From an uncultured Ulvibacter sp. (GTDB taxonomy: Bacteria > Bacteroidota > Bacteroidia > Flavobacteriales > Flavobacteriaceae), in assembly GCA_938041335.1 (NCBI GenBank), contig CALIAF010000028.1, forward strand, positions 36,568 through 100,567: DNA of 64,000 nt. Direction: 5' to 3'. Numbering within the stretch: the first letter of the stretch is position 1; each line of letters starts with the position of its first letter. The notes beneath the pieces were generated by a model. It was not told where the DNA came from. It saw only the letters and a list, made by a program, of their open reading frames with translations, and made no database searches. Shown piece by piece: positions 6,967 through 16,346 of this stretch. Made by a program: the position numbers and the translations under genes.

Positions 6967-9645
6967 ATGAAAAAATTTCTTAAAATATTTGGCATCTTTT
7001 TACTCATCTTAGTGATTGCACTAATTGCAGCACCATTTTTATTTAAAGATTCTATAGAAAAAATAGTAAAAAGAACCATCAACGAGAACCTAAACGCAAC
7101 TGTTGCTTGGGAAAGCTTAGACCTGTCCCTTTTTAAAAGTTTTCCGGATGCAGCATTAACTATCCATGACTTTAGTGTGATTAATAATGCACCTTTTAAA
7201 GGTGATACGCTAGCCAGCGGAAAAGTACTGAAGCTAGATATGGGTGTCACACAACTTTTTAATAAAGAAGATGAAGCAATAAAAATAGACGCACTATATC
7301 TTGAAGAAGCTTTAATTAATATCAAGGTAGACAAAAACAAAAATGCTAATTATGATATAGCCATAAAGAGCGATGATGTAGACAAAGCCGCTGGAGAAAA
7401 AACGGATACTGGCGGATTTCGTTTTGATTTAAAAAACTACGAGCTTAAAGACTCTAGAATTAACTACTTAGACGAAAGCACAGAAACCTATTTGACCCTT
7501 AGTGATTTTAATCATACAGGTCAAGGAGATTTTTCCCTAGCAACGTCAGAATTGGATACAGAAACAGCAGCTATTGTAACCTATAAAATGGGAGATGTCG
7601 CGTACTTAAATAACAACCGCGTAACGCTAGACGCCTTGTTTTTAATGGACTTGGAAAACCAGAAATACACGTTTAAAGAAAATGAAGCAAAAATCAATCA
7701 ACTGCCATTAACGCTAGATGGATTTGTGCAGATAAACGAAACAAATAGCGAACTAGACCTTGCAATAAAAACACCCTCTTCAGACTTTAAAAACTTTTTA
7801 GCAGTCATCCCAGAGGTTTATGTAAAAAATCTTGATGGTGTGACTACCACCGGAAATTTTTCAGTGAACGGTACCTTAAAAGGGATTGTAGATGACACGC
7901 ATATTCCTAAAATGGATATCAAAATACGCAGTGACAATGCGTCTTTTAAATATCCAGACTTACCTAAAGCGGTTGAGAACATCACCATAAGTGCAGATCT
8001 AATAAACAGGACAGGACGAGCTCCAGACACATTTATTATGCTTAATGGTGTCGCTTTTAAAATAGATGACGAGCTTTTTACGAGTAGCGGTAGCATTAAA
8101 AACTTAACTACAAATATGCTAATTGACTTATCCTTAAAAGGCACGCTTAATCTTGCAAACATAGAAAAAGTACTGCCTATTGAGCTTAACCAAGACTTGT
8201 CTGGAGTCTTCTTTGCAGATGCAAGAACAAAATTTGACATGAATGCTATTGATACAGAACAATACCAAAGAATACAAACCATAGGCGAAGCGAGTTTGAC
8301 AAACTTCACCTATAATGACCCAGACTTTAACAACCCAATACAAATAGATGCTGCCAGTGTAAATATGAAGGCAGGTAATATTAGATTAACAGCACTTAAA
8401 GCAAAATCTGGTGCCACAGACATTGATGCCACAGGACAAATAGCAAACCTTATCCCCTTTTTAATGTCTAAACAAGATTTAAAAGGGACATTTAACGTCA
8501 ACTCTAAGGTTTTTAATGTCAACGATTTTATGACTTCGGAAACGCCAAGCAATGGAAATTCTGGTAAATCTGCCGCAAATAGTGAAGTTGTCAAAGGAGC
8601 AAAAATTCCAGACTTCTTGGATGCCCGTCTTAATTTTACTGCAGACAAAGTGATTTATGATAACTTGGAGCTAAAACAAACCAAAGGTTCTGTTGTGATT
8701 AAAGACGAAACGGCGGCATTAGAAAATGTGACCTCGCAACTGCTAGGAGGCGATATCGCTTTTGGCGGAAATGTGAATACCAAAAGTAGCACTCCAACAT
8801 TTGCAATGGATCTAGATTTAAGTAAAATAGACATCACTAAATCTATCGAAAATCTTAAAATATTAGAATTTTTAGCACCAATTATGAAAAACCTTGAGGG
8901 TATCTTAAGTACAAAATTGAAGCTCAATGGTAATCTAAACAGTGACATGACTCCAGATTTAAAGTCATTAAGTGGTGATGCGCTTGCAAATATTATTAGC
9001 GCAGAATTTTCTGGAAGCAAATCTCCCCTTTTATCAAAACTGGATGAGAAATTAAATTTTATCAAACTAGAAGATGTTAGCTTAAAAGATGTCACAACGG
9101 CATTAACATTTAAAGATGGTGGGATTCAAGTGGCTCCCTTTGATTTTGATGTAGAAGGTATAAAAGTAACTGCCTCTGGTGGTCATAAGTTTGACAAAAC
9201 AATGGACTACAATCTAAGTCTAGACGTTCCTGCAAAATTTTTAGGCAGCCAACTAGGAGGTTTACTAGCGCAACTAAGCGCAGAAGATGCAGAAAACATG
9301 ACCGTCGCTTTACCGGTTACCATGAAAGGTTCTTTCGCAAACCCAACCATAGGTTTAAATACAAATGCCGCGGTATCACAACTAGCACAGCAGATTATTG
9401 CAGCCCAGGCAGATAACATTAAAGATGATGGGATAAACATCATAAAAGACATCATTAATGGAGGGAAAAATAAACCAAACGAAGCTTCAAATACTAGTAC
9501 AGGAATCACAACACCAACAGTACCTACCACAATCCCTACTACAGAAGAAGAAGTAAAAGATGAAATTAAAGATATTATCAATGACGGTTTAGGTGGAATT
9601 TGGGGAAAGAAGAAGAAAAAGAAAAAAGACAGTACTGATAATTAG
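6967..9645 (+). CDS. AsmA-family envelope protein
   Basis: A large protein (892 aa from the ATG at 6967) with one N-terminal membrane segment (residues about 4-25, KIFGIFLLILVIALIAAPFLF) and a long beta-rich periplasmic body. Features matching AsmA/AsmA-like (VPS13-type groove) proteins are the TVAWESLDLSLFKSFPDAALTI region and repeated DL(N/S)LKGTLNL-type strands. The tail is low-complexity: Thr/Pro-rich, then seven lysines. Family members are thought to carry phospholipids between membranes. I reject the earlier TTG at 6916 because it is part of the promoter. The gene is monocistronic and faces a T9SS cargo gene. Confidence 0.88.
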   Translation: MKKFLKIFGIFLLILVIALIAAPFLFKDSIEKIVKRTINENLNATVAWESLDLSLFKSFPDAALTIHDFSVINNAPFKGDTLASGKVLKLDMGVTQLFNKEDEAIKIDALYLEEALINIKVDKNKNANYDIAIKSDDVDKAAGEKTDTGGFRFDLKNYELKDSRINYLDESTETYLTLSDFNHTGQGDFSLATSELDTETAAIVTYKMGDVAYLNNNRVTLDALFLMDLENQKYTFKENEAKINQLPLTLDGFVQINETNSELDLAIKTPSSDFKNFLAVIPEVYVKNLDGVTTTGNFSVNGTLKGIVDDTHIPKMDIKIRSDNASFKYPDLPKAVENITISADLINRTGRAPDTFIMLNGVAFKIDDELFTSSGSIKNLTTNMLIDLSLKGTLNLANIEKVLPIELNQDLSGVFFADARTKFDMNAIDTEQYQRIQTIGEASLTNFTYNDPDFNNPIQIDAASVNMKAGNIRLTALKAKSGATDIDATGQIANLIPFLMSKQDLKGTFNVNSKVFNVNDFMTSETPSNGNSGKSAANSEVVKGAKIPDFLDARLNFTADKVIYDNLELKQTKGSVVIKDETAALENVTSQLLGGDIAFGGNVNTKSSTPTFAMDLDLSKIDITKSIENLKILEFLAPIMKNLEGILSTKLKLNGNLNSDMTPDLKSLSGDALANIISAEFSGSKSPLLSKLDEKLNFIKLEDVSLKDVTTALTFKDGGIQVAPFDFDVEGIKVTASGGHKFDKTMDYNLSLDVPAKFLGSQLGGLLAQLSAEDAENMTVALPVTMKGSFANPTIGLNTNAAVSQLAQQIIAAQADNIKDDGINIIKDIINGGKNKPNEASNTSTGITTPTVPTTIPTTEEEVKDEIKDIINDGLGGIWGKKKKKKKDSTDN

Positions 9646-9750
9646 AAAAGAAGACCACTTCATTGAAAGAAGAAAGACCATCCCATACCTAACCTCAGGG
9701 TCTAGGGTGAATTAGGAAAGATCTTATGCAAAAACACTCATAAACTCTGC

Positions 9751-9823
9751 TTGTCACCTTGAGCTTGTAGAAAGGTATTTGTTGGTACTCCTAACGAACA
9801 ACTTAGACAATCTCAGTCTGACA
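9751..9823. repeat. REP-like imperfect inverted repeat, copy 1
   Basis: The left arm TTGTCACCTTGAGCTTGTAG (9751-9770) pairs with the complement of TAGACAATCTCAGTCTGACA (9804-9823). Shared core is TGTCA, three bases, TGAG, one base, TTGT. It sits between two convergent genes. A related element is at 39881-40001. The element is of the type seen scattered in flavobacterial genomes. Confidence 0.6.
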
Positions 9824-9829
9824 ATTTGG

Positions 9830-10549
9830 TTACAACTTTACTATTTTTTCTAATATTTTAGCACCTTCTGTTGTTTGTAGCTCTAAAAAGTAAACACCTA
9901 CTTTCAAACTCGCTATATCAAGTGTATATGTATCAAAACTCAAAGTACTCTTTGCTAGTATCTTTTTACCAGCTACATCATAAATAGAAATAGATAGATT
10001 TTCTAAAAACTCATTACCTTTTATAGTAATTATATTCTGTGCGGGATTAGGATAAAAAACAACATCACTCAATTCATTTTGTGAAACACCGAGTGGCTCA
10101 CTAGTATATATAGCTTGATCTCCATCTAGATTGGTTATTGTAAGCATAATGACATCATTTTCTTCTTCAAAGGAATAGACAAATGGGTTATTAGATGCTC
10201 CAGTATCTAAGTTATGGTAGATACTGAAATGTCTAAACATAAATTCAGTATCATCGGGTTGCGAACATTTACCTAATAAAACAGAAGGTCCTCCCTCGAT
10301 GGTAAAGCTATCAGCTCCTAAATAAATGATGGTATTTGTTACACCTTGTTTACAATTAGGATGCCCCACATTAAAAGTAGCTGTATTAAAACTTATCACA
10401 CCATAGGCACTACCGCCTAGAAAATTAAATTCAACTTCATCAAGTACTACTTTTTCAACATACCATTCGTTATCAAAAAGTTGAGGGTCTTGTGCTATAC
10501 CCTGACAAACAACACAAAATAAAAGCAAAATCGTTAGTGAATTCTTCAT
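9830..10549 (-). CDS. Secreted protein with type IX secretion (type A) sorting domain
   Basis: 239 aa. Signal peptide at residues 1-19 (LTILLLFCVVCQGIAQ). Residues 25-150 form a beta-rich domain resembling META/lipocalin-like small secreted domains (LFDNEWYVEKVVLDEVEF). Residues about 163-239 are the T9SS C-terminal sorting domain, with YPNPAQNIITI, the YDVAGKKI strand and the GVYFLEL and EKIVKL terminal strands. The domain directs passage through the outer membrane by the T9SS and release or attachment to the cell surface. The function of the cargo domain is not known. It lies two bases from the DUF2797 gene and is probably downstream in the same transcript. Confidence 0.88.
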   Translation of the reverse strand: MKNSLTILLLFCVVCQGIAQDPQLFDNEWYVEKVVLDEVEFNFLGGSAYGVISFNTATFNVGHPNCKQGVTNTIIYLGADSFTIEGGPSVLLGKCSQPDDTEFMFRHFSIYHNLDTGASNNPFVYSFEEENDVIMLTITNLDGDQAIYTSEPLGVSQNELSDVVFYPNPAQNIITIKGNEFLENLSISIYDVAGKKILAKSTLSFDTYTLDIASLKVGVYFLELQTTEGAKILEKIVKL

Positions 10550-10551
10550 AG

Positions 10552-11349
10552 TTAATTATTTACAATAACCTGCACCACAAACCCCTCATTACTTCGCACA
10601 TTAAAAACGGTATCATCTTCAAAAATGAGGTATTGTCCTTTGATGCCTTTTAGCACTCCAGCATATTGGGGTGTTTTTTTTAAGTTGAGGCTTTTTAATT
10701 TTGTTGGATATTTAAGTACTGGAAAATCTAGATGTGTTTCTGCGTTGTTCTCTAAAAAATAAGGCAAGGCTTCTTCTGGTATGTATTGCTTTAGCTTATC
10801 ACGCCATACCACAAGGTCTTCATCTTGTATTTCATTTTTAAGCATGGTACGCCAGTTGGTTTTATCACCTACATGATTCTTTAATGCGATCTCGGCGATA
10901 CCAGCGAGATAGCGATTGGGCACTTCTAATATCTCAATAGCTTCATGTGCCCCTTGGTCAATCCATCGCGTAGGCACCTGTGTTTTACGGGTCACACCCA
11001 CTTTTACATTGCTGCTGTTTGCCAGATACACAATATGTGGTTTTAGCTGGACCTTTTTTTCATACTCCAGATCTCGGTCTTCAATACCTAGATGGGCCTT
11101 GCTTAATTCTGGTTTTATAATCCAGTCTGCAGCTTGCGGGATATCAAAAAAGCATTGGCGGCAAAAACCTTGTCTGTATATTTCACGATTTCTACCACAG
11201 TTTAGGCATTCAAAACCCACAAATTGAATAGACAATTCTTTGTCTAATAATTGATTCACGTGTAAGAAGTCAGTTGCAAATACTAGGTAGTATTGAATGG
11301 GGCTTCCATTTTCCGTTTTCATTTTTGTAAGGACACCTCGGTAGTGCAT
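10552..11349 (-). CDS. DUF2797-family protein with zinc ribbon and GIY-YIG-like core
   Basis: 265 aa. Two CxxC pairs (ECLNCGRN and RQCFF, about residues 47-66) look like a zinc ribbon. The centre (HIVYLANSSNVKVGVTRKTQVPTRWIDQGA, split here as IVYLA and KVGVTR) resembles a GIY-YIG-like fold, as expected for DUF2797. No nuclease function is established. The C-terminal part holds a small beta-barrel (GVLKGIKGQYLIFEDDTVFNV). It is divergent from the GH3-like gene across a 40-base gap that must hold both promoters. Family assignment is confident, function unknown. Confidence 0.82.
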   Translation of the reverse strand: MHYRGVLTKMKTENGSPIQYYLVFATDFLHVNQLLDKELSIQFVGFECLNCGRNREIYRQGFCRQCFFDIPQAADWIIKPELSKAHLGIEDRDLEYEKKVQLKPHIVYLANSSNVKVGVTRKTQVPTRWIDQGAHEAIEILEVPNRYLAGIAEIALKNHVGDKTNWRTMLKNEIQDEDLVVWRDKLKQYIPEEALPYFLENNAETHLDFPVLKYPTKLKSLNLKKTPQYAGVLKGIKGQYLIFEDDTVFNVRSNEGFVVQVIVNN

Positions 11350-11389
11350 AAAAATTTGTATTTTTAGAAGCTTAAAGATACTTTAAAAA

Positions 11390-12910
11390 ATGCCAATCCC
11401 TTTAGTCAATTCTGTTGCTTCTTGGTTCTTAAAGAAACGATTTCACCAGATAGAATTATTTTTAAAATATCCTAATGAAGTTCAGGAAGAACTACTCACG
11501 TCTCTACTTTTACGAGCTCGTACTACAGAAATAGGGAAGAAATACGACTTTAGTAGTATCACCAATTATCGCGAATTTACAGAACGTGTACCAGTCACTA
11601 CGTATGAAGAAATACAAATTGATATCGAGCGAGGGCGTCGTGGTGAAGATAATATTTTCTGGCCATCACCTATTAAATGGTTTGCAAAATCTAGCGGAAC
11701 CACAAATGCCAAAAGTAAATTTATTCCGGTATCTACAGCGTCTTTAGAACAATGTCATTATGCTGCGAGTAAAGACTTACTCTGTATGTACCTTAACAAT
11801 AATGAAAACGCACAATTATTTACAGGTAAGAGCTTACGTCTTGGAGGTAGTAAAGAACTATACGAAGAAAATGGTACCAGTTATGGTGATCTTTCTGCTA
11901 TCTTAATAGACAATATGCCTTTCTGGGCAGAATACAGCAGTACACCCAGTAATGAAATCTCACTAATGGGAGATTGGGAAATCAAGATGCAAGCCATTGT
12001 AAATGAAACCATTCAAGAAAATGTAACCAGTCTAGCTGGAGTCCCTTCATGGATGCTGGTATTATTAAACAACGTGATGGAAACTACTGGCAAAGGCAAC
12101 CTGTTCAATGTTTGGCCTAATCTAGAAGTATATTTTCACGGCGGAGTAAGCTTTGACCCTTACATAGAACAATACAATAAAATTCTACCTAAAAACGAGT
12201 TTAGGTATTATGAAATCTATAGTGCGAGTGAAGGTTTTTTTGCATTACAAGATCGCAATGCTAATAAAGAACTTTTATTGATGTTAGATTATGGTATTTT
12301 TTATGAGTTTATCCCTATGGATACCTATGGTAGTCTCGACCAAAAAATAATACGCCTTAGTGATGTAGAAGTAGAAAAAAACTATGCAATTGTAATCACT
12401 ACTAATGCTGGATTGTGGCGATATAAAGTGGGCGATACAGTTAGGTTTACTTCTGTAAGCCCCTATCGTATTAAAGTAACCGGACGTACTAAGCATCATA
12501 TTAACGTATTTGGCGAAGAACTCATTATTGAAAATGCCGAGGCAGCCCTGCGTAAAGCAACTCAAGAAACAGACTGTGAAATTGTAGATTATACCGCAGC
12601 GCCTATTTTTATGAAAGGCAAAGAAAAAGGTGCTCATGAATGGATGATAGAATTTAAAAGACCTCCAGGAGACTTTTCTATCTTTTCTAACTCCCTAGAC
12701 CAAGCTTTAAAAGAAGTGAATAGTGACTACGAAGCAAAACGATATAATAACACCACACTTAATGCTCCTACGATACATCAAGCCCGTGAAAAATTATTTT
12801 ATGATTGGCTAAAGAAAAAAGACAAACTTGGAGGTCAACATAAAGTACCTCGTTTATCAAATACCAGAAATTTTCTGGATGAGCTATTACAGCTTAATAA
12901 GCAAACATAA
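11390..12910 (+). CDS. GH3-like acyl-adenylate/amide synthetase
   Basis: 506 aa, full length for GH3 auxin-responsive-promoter family proteins, which in plants join amino acids to acyl acids through an acyl-adenylate. The ATP-binding loop is visible as AKSSGTTNAKSKFIPVS (about residues 103-119). The YSASEGFFALQD motif contacts AMP, and the hinge and C-terminal domain are marked by GLWRYKVGDTVRF and VTGRTKHHINVFGEEL. Bacteroidota members are common but their substrates are not established. It is a single gene with no neighbour suggesting a substrate. The ATG at 11390 matches the usual N-terminus. Confidence 0.9.
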   Translation: MPIPLVNSVASWFLKKRFHQIELFLKYPNEVQEELLTSLLLRARTTEIGKKYDFSSITNYREFTERVPVTTYEEIQIDIERGRRGEDNIFWPSPIKWFAKSSGTTNAKSKFIPVSTASLEQCHYAASKDLLCMYLNNNENAQLFTGKSLRLGGSKELYEENGTSYGDLSAILIDNMPFWAEYSSTPSNEISLMGDWEIKMQAIVNETIQENVTSLAGVPSWMLVLLNNVMETTGKGNLFNVWPNLEVYFHGGVSFDPYIEQYNKILPKNEFRYYEIYSASEGFFALQDRNANKELLLMLDYGIFYEFIPMDTYGSLDQKIIRLSDVEVEKNYAIVITTNAGLWRYKVGDTVRFTSVSPYRIKVTGRTKHHINVFGEELIIENAEAALRKATQETDCEIVDYTAAPIFMKGKEKGAHEWMIEFKRPPGDFSIFSNSLDQALKEVNSDYEAKRYNNTTLNAPTIHQAREKLFYDWLKKKDKLGGQHKVPRLSNTRNFLDELLQLNKQT

Positions 12911-13088
12911 ACCGTACATCTCGACTTCTAAGCGTGTACGATTCTTTAAAAAATCGACAAAAAACGCAAATCGACCGATTAAAAACAATCTGTAAAACCG
13001 CAGTATCAGGCACTTTAGCCATTATTCTATGAAAAACAGGTATTTTAACGAATATCTCCCTACGTTTGACGAAACGTTTGGTTAATGT

Positions 13089-13119
13089 TTGGTAGTACTT
13101 TTCTTACAGTATATGTTTG
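13089..13119 (+). promoter_or_regulatory. Promoter of the small lipoprotein gene
   Basis: TTG at 13089-13091, a 20-base spacer and TATGTTTG at 13112-13119, matching the Bacteroidota primary sigma consensus at both boxes. The start codon lies 27 bases downstream. The rest of the 236-base gap (12911-13088) shows only AT-rich sequence with a weak CGATT hairpin near 12948. Confidence 0.75.
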
Positions 13120-13146
13120 CAGTGTTGAAAGCAATAATATAACGTA

Positions 13147-13332
13147 ATGAAAAAAGTAGTTTTTATCTTAGCAGCAGTTATCTTCACAGTGACATTTTCG
13201 TCTTGTGGGACTTCTCATAACATTAAGAATAGCGATTCGGAAGTAGCTGGGTATACCTTAAAAAATAAAAAACAATTAATGGAACAGAAAATTCTTAATA
13301 AGAATTCTAAAACTGTTCTTGCAACGCCGTAA
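13147..13332 (+). CDS. Small lipoprotein, unknown function
   Basis: 61 aa. A signal peptide of the lipoprotein type ends in a lipobox, TFSSC, with the acylated cysteine at residue 20. The mature part is only about 41 residues, basic and Asn/Lys-rich, with no recognisable domain. It has a strong promoter and its own strong terminator, so it is a free-standing and probably well expressed unit. Short lipoproteins of this kind are common in Flavobacteriaceae, but I cannot give a role. Confidence 0.8.
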   Translation: MKKVVFILAAVIFTVTFSSCGTSHNIKNSDSEVAGYTLKNKKQLMEQKILNKNSKTVLATP

Positions 13333-13356
13333 ATAGAGCATACATATTAGCCAAAT

Positions 13357-13385
13357 AACCCTTTATTATTAGAGGGTTTTTTTTT
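13357..13385 (+). terminator. Rho-independent terminator of the small lipoprotein gene
   Basis: AACCCT and AGGGTT arms (13357-13362, 13373-13378) run into nine T residues (13377-13385). It ends just before the convergent peptidase gene. Confidence 0.88.
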
Positions 13386-13389
13386 GCCT

Positions 13390-14199
13390 TTATTTTACCT
13401 GAACATGAATATGGTCGTCGTGACGTACCGCTTGACAACCATGAAATCTTACCTTATTATTTAGCAATCGTAATCGTTTATTCAAGTGTGGCTCAATAAA
13501 CAACTTTGAAACACTTTTTTGCTTTAAGAGACTCAAAGACAAAGCACGGGTTCCTTCTTCAGAAATAGAAAGGTTTTCATGTATAGTGCCCAGCGTGAGA
13601 TACTGAGTAAAACCATAGTGCCAATACCCTTTATTTTTACACGCTGCAGGTTGATTTACTTCTGAAATTTTAGGCCCTGCATAAATGCCATATCCACTAA
13701 TGCCAGGCTTCAAGTTGTTGGTATTTCCGAGGTCGTCCTCATAAACAAACGAGATATCAATTTTCTTACCATCGCTATGACTCAAATGCGGCAACAGCGG
13801 AAAGCCATCTATAAATGGGAAGTTTGCATCAAGATACACGAGTTTAATACCGGGATATTTCCGCTGAAAATCTACAGCTGATTTCTCTAAAGCAATATTC
13901 AAGGCTGGAGTTACATAATTTCTATTGGCGAGGGTATAAAAAACAGAATGCGCGGTTATCAATTGAGATGCTGCAACTCGCTCCCGACCAAAATGACTTG
14001 CTAACGACGGCACAATAAAGGCGGTAGCCAAACCATATAAGAGCACAAAAACAACCCCTCTCTTCATTCTGTATTTAAATACTTTCCTTCTTATAAAAAG
14101 CATGGTCAACAAATAGATAAGCCCTCCTATTTGCGTGAGCACAGTAAGCAATATGATTGCGCTTATGTGAATTCCTATTTTTAATGCTTTCTTAAACAC
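13390..14199 (-). CDS. Membrane-anchored LAS-type murein peptidase-like protein
   Basis: 269 aa. Two hydrophobic segments (about residues 9-37 and 48-66) anchor it in the inner membrane. The soluble part carries the zinc-site signature of the LAS/MepA group: His141 and Asp148 in HSDGKKID, and His263 and His265 in HDDHIHVQ at the C-terminus. Such enzymes cut peptide cross-links in peptidoglycan (MepA type) or D-Ala-D-Ala bonds (VanY/DD-carboxypeptidase type). Two membrane segments before the catalytic domain and an extended middle region set it apart from periplasmic MepA. Zinc-peptidase fold is a good inference; the exact bond cut is not known. Confidence 0.72.
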   Translation of the reverse strand: MFKKALKIGIHISAIILLTVLTQIGGLIYLLTMLFIRRKVFKYRMKRGVVFVLLYGLATAFIVPSLASHFGRERVAASQLITAHSVFYTLANRNYVTPALNIALEKSAVDFQRKYPGIKLVYLDANFPFIDGFPLLPHLSHSDGKKIDISFVYEDDLGNTNNLKPGISGYGIYAGPKISEVNQPAACKNKGYWHYGFTQYLTLGTIHENLSISEEGTRALSLSLLKQKSVSKLFIEPHLNKRLRLLNNKVRFHGCQAVRHDDHIHVQVK

Positions 14200-14213
14200 T
14201 TTTTGTCTTTATA

Positions 14214-14255
14214 CAAAAACTCCCTCTTGAGAAAAAAAGTATCTCAAGAGGGAGT
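14214..14255 (-). terminator. Rho-independent terminator of clpX
   Basis: A perfect 14-bp stem (arms 14219-14232 and 14242-14255, ACTCCCTCTTGAGA and its complement), with a nine-base loop. On the minus strand it is followed by a short T-run from the A residues at 14215-14219. Confidence 0.88.
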
Positions 14256-14278
14256 TTAGTTGGTATTACTTCTGGCGA

Positions 14279-15511
14279 TTAAGAAACTGCTTTCAGTTTT
14301 TTAATGGTCGCCTTATTCAACTTTTCTTTTACGTACTCTACACTTACCGTTAGATCCTTTACATCTGTACCAGGAAGCTCATACATCGCATCTGTGAGGA
14401 CAGCTTCGCAAAGAGAGCGTAATCCTCTTGCACCTAGTTTATAGACGATTGCTTGGTCTACAATAAAGTCTAAGGCCTCTTCGGTAATCACAAGATCAAT
14501 CTCATCCATCTCAAAGAGTTTTTTATACTGCTTTATGATGGCGTTTTTAGGCTCTGTTAAAATGGCTCTTAGGGTCCCTTTGTCCAAAGGATTCATATAC
14601 GTCAATACAGGTAGTCGACCAATAATTTCTGGAATCAAACCAAAGTCCTTTAAATCTCTTGGAATGATATATTTAAGCATTTGATCTTTATCTAACCGCT
14701 CTTCTTTGTGTGTTGCACTAAAACCAACTGATTGTAAGTTGAGTCTTTTTGAGATATGTCTATTAATCCCATCAAAGGCGCCACCAGCAATAAATAAAAT
14801 ATTTTCTGTATTGACCTCAATAAACTTTTGGTCAGGGTGTTTACGACCACCCTTAGGCGGCACATTTACAACGGTTCCTTCCAGTAATTTTAATAATGCT
14901 TGCTGTACTCCCTCTCCACTAACATCTCTTGTTATAGAAGGATTATCACTTTTACGTGCAATTTTATCTATTTCGTCAATAAACACAATTCCGTTTTGTG
15001 CTTTTTCTAGATTGTAATCTGCAGCTTGCAACAATCTTGTTAAGATACTCTCTACATCTTCTCCTACATAACCAGCTTCTGTAAGCACCGTTGCATCTAC
15101 AATTGCCAATGGAACATTAAGCATCCTTGCTATGGTTTTTGCCACTAAGGTTTTACCAGTTCCAGTTTGTCCCACAATAATGATGTTACTTTTCTGGATC
15201 TCAATATCATCATCGGTCTTGGGCTGGAGTAAACGCTTATAATGATTATAAACCGCTACAGACATAACTCTTTTTGTGTGTTCTTGCCCGATAACATAAT
15301 CATCCAAAAACGTTTTTATCGTTTTGGGCTTTTTAAGCATTAATTCTTGAGTGATTGCATCTCCTTTTTTATGCACCTCTTCCTCTACCACTATCCCGTG
15401 CGCTTGTTCAATACAGCGATCACAGATGTGCGCATCTAGCCCCGCAATAAGCAGGTTAGTTTCTGGTTTTTTACGACCACAAAATGAACATTCTAATACT
15501 TCCTTTGCCAT
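14279..15511 (-). CDS. clpX: ATP-dependent Clp protease ATP-binding subunit ClpX
   Basis: AAA+ unfoldase that feeds tagged proteins to ClpP. 410 aa, normal length. The N-terminal zinc-binding domain has Cys8, Cys11, Cys30 and Cys33. Walker A is GQTGTGKT at residues 114-121, Walker B is IVFIDEIDK, and the [18 protein letters not shown] stretch holds the sensor region. GARGLRS near the C-terminus carries sensor 2. It follows clpP by 71 bases and closes the tig-clpP-clpX cluster; a strong terminator follows. Confidence 0.98.
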   Translation of the reverse strand: MAKEVLECSFCGRKKPETNLLIAGLDAHICDRCIEQAHGIVVEEEVHKKGDAITQELMLKKPKTIKTFLDDYVIGQEHTKRVMSVAVYNHYKRLLQPKTDDDIEIQKSNIIIVGQTGTGKTLVAKTIARMLNVPLAIVDATVLTEAGYVGEDVESILTRLLQAADYNLEKAQNGIVFIDEIDKIARKSDNPSITRDVSGEGVQQALLKLLEGTVVNVPPKGGRKHPDQKFIEVNTENILFIAGGAFDGINRHISKRLNLQSVGFSATHKEERLDKDQMLKYIIPRDLKDFGLIPEIIGRLPVLTYMNPLDKGTLRAILTEPKNAIIKQYKKLFEMDEIDLVITEEALDFIVDQAIVYKLGARGLRSLCEAVLTDAMYELPGTDVKDLTVSVEYVKEKLNKATIKKLKAVS

Positions 15512-15582
15512 GATATCATCATTTATAATTCAGTTAGGGTGTTTGTCGTTAATAACGCTTCACCTTAACTTTCATTATACTA

Positions 15583-16263
15583 TTACTTTTTACCTCTGGT
15601 TAAAATTTCGTCAATCATACCGTATTCAAGCGCTTTATCTGCTTTCATCCAGTAATCGCGATCACTATCTTCATACACCTTGTCATACTCTTGACCGGTA
15701 TGTTTTGAGATGATCTCGTATAATTCTTTTTTGAGGGTTATAATTTCTTTTGCGGTAATCTCTATATCACTCGCTTGTCCTTGCGCGCCACCCATAGGCT
15801 GGTGAATCATTACACGTGAATGGGTGAGTCCAGAACGTTTTCCTTTTTCCCCTGCACATAATAACACAGCACCCATAGAGGCTGCCATACCAGTACAAAT
15901 AGTAGCGACATCTGGTGTAATAAACTGCATAGTATCATAAATACCAAGACCAGCATACACACTTCCTCCCGGCGAATTGATATAAATCTGAATATCTCTA
16001 GTAGCATCTACACTTGCTAAAAATAACAACTGCGCTTGAACAATATTTGCCACTTGGTCATTAATACCCGTTCCTAAAAAAATGATGCGATCCATCATTA
16101 AACGAGAGAACACATCCATTGAAACGGCATTCATTTGTCGTTCTTCAATAATGTTAGGCGTAAGGCCTACTGGGTACATGCTGCTTATTATTTGATTATA
16201 ATAAGTACTGCTAACTCCTTGGTCTTTAATTGCAAATTTCTCAAATTCTTTTCCGTAATCCAT
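15583..16263 (-). CDS. clpP: ATP-dependent Clp protease proteolytic subunit ClpP
   Basis: Serine peptidase that forms the double heptamer chamber of ClpXP. 226 aa, with the N-terminal 30 residues longer than in E. coli, as is usual in Bacteroidota. The catalytic triad is Ser129 (GMAASMGA), His154 (RVMIHQP) and Asp203 (DRDYW). The oxyanion region SPGGSV is at residues 97-102. It lies between tig and clpX on the minus strand. A stem-loop in the tig-clpP gap may separate the two transcripts. Confidence 0.98.
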   Translation of the reverse strand: MDYGKEFEKFAIKDQGVSSTYYNQIISSMYPVGLTPNIIEERQMNAVSMDVFSRLMMDRIIFLGTGINDQVANIVQAQLLFLASVDATRDIQIYINSPGGSVYAGLGIYDTMQFITPDVATICTGMAASMGAVLLCAGEKGKRSGLTHSRVMIHQPMGGAQGQASDIEITAKEIITLKKELYEIISKHTGQEYDKVYEDSDRDYWMKADKALEYGMIDEILTRGKK

Positions 16264-16293
16264 AAAATAATCTTCCTTTTCTCTTAAAATTAA

Positions 16294-16325
16294 TAAGGCG
16301 TTATATGCTACAATATAACGCCTTA
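16294..16325 (-). terminator. Stem-loop between tig and clpP (weak terminator or processing site)
   Basis: A perfect 13-bp stem (arms 16294-16306 and 16313-16325, TAAGGCGTTATAT and its complement) with a six-base loop. On the minus strand it is followed by TTAATTTT, not a pure U-tract, so it may attenuate, not fully stop, transcription from tig into clpP. Confidence 0.6.
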
Positions 16326-16346
16326 AAGATACCTATTTTTTTAAGT

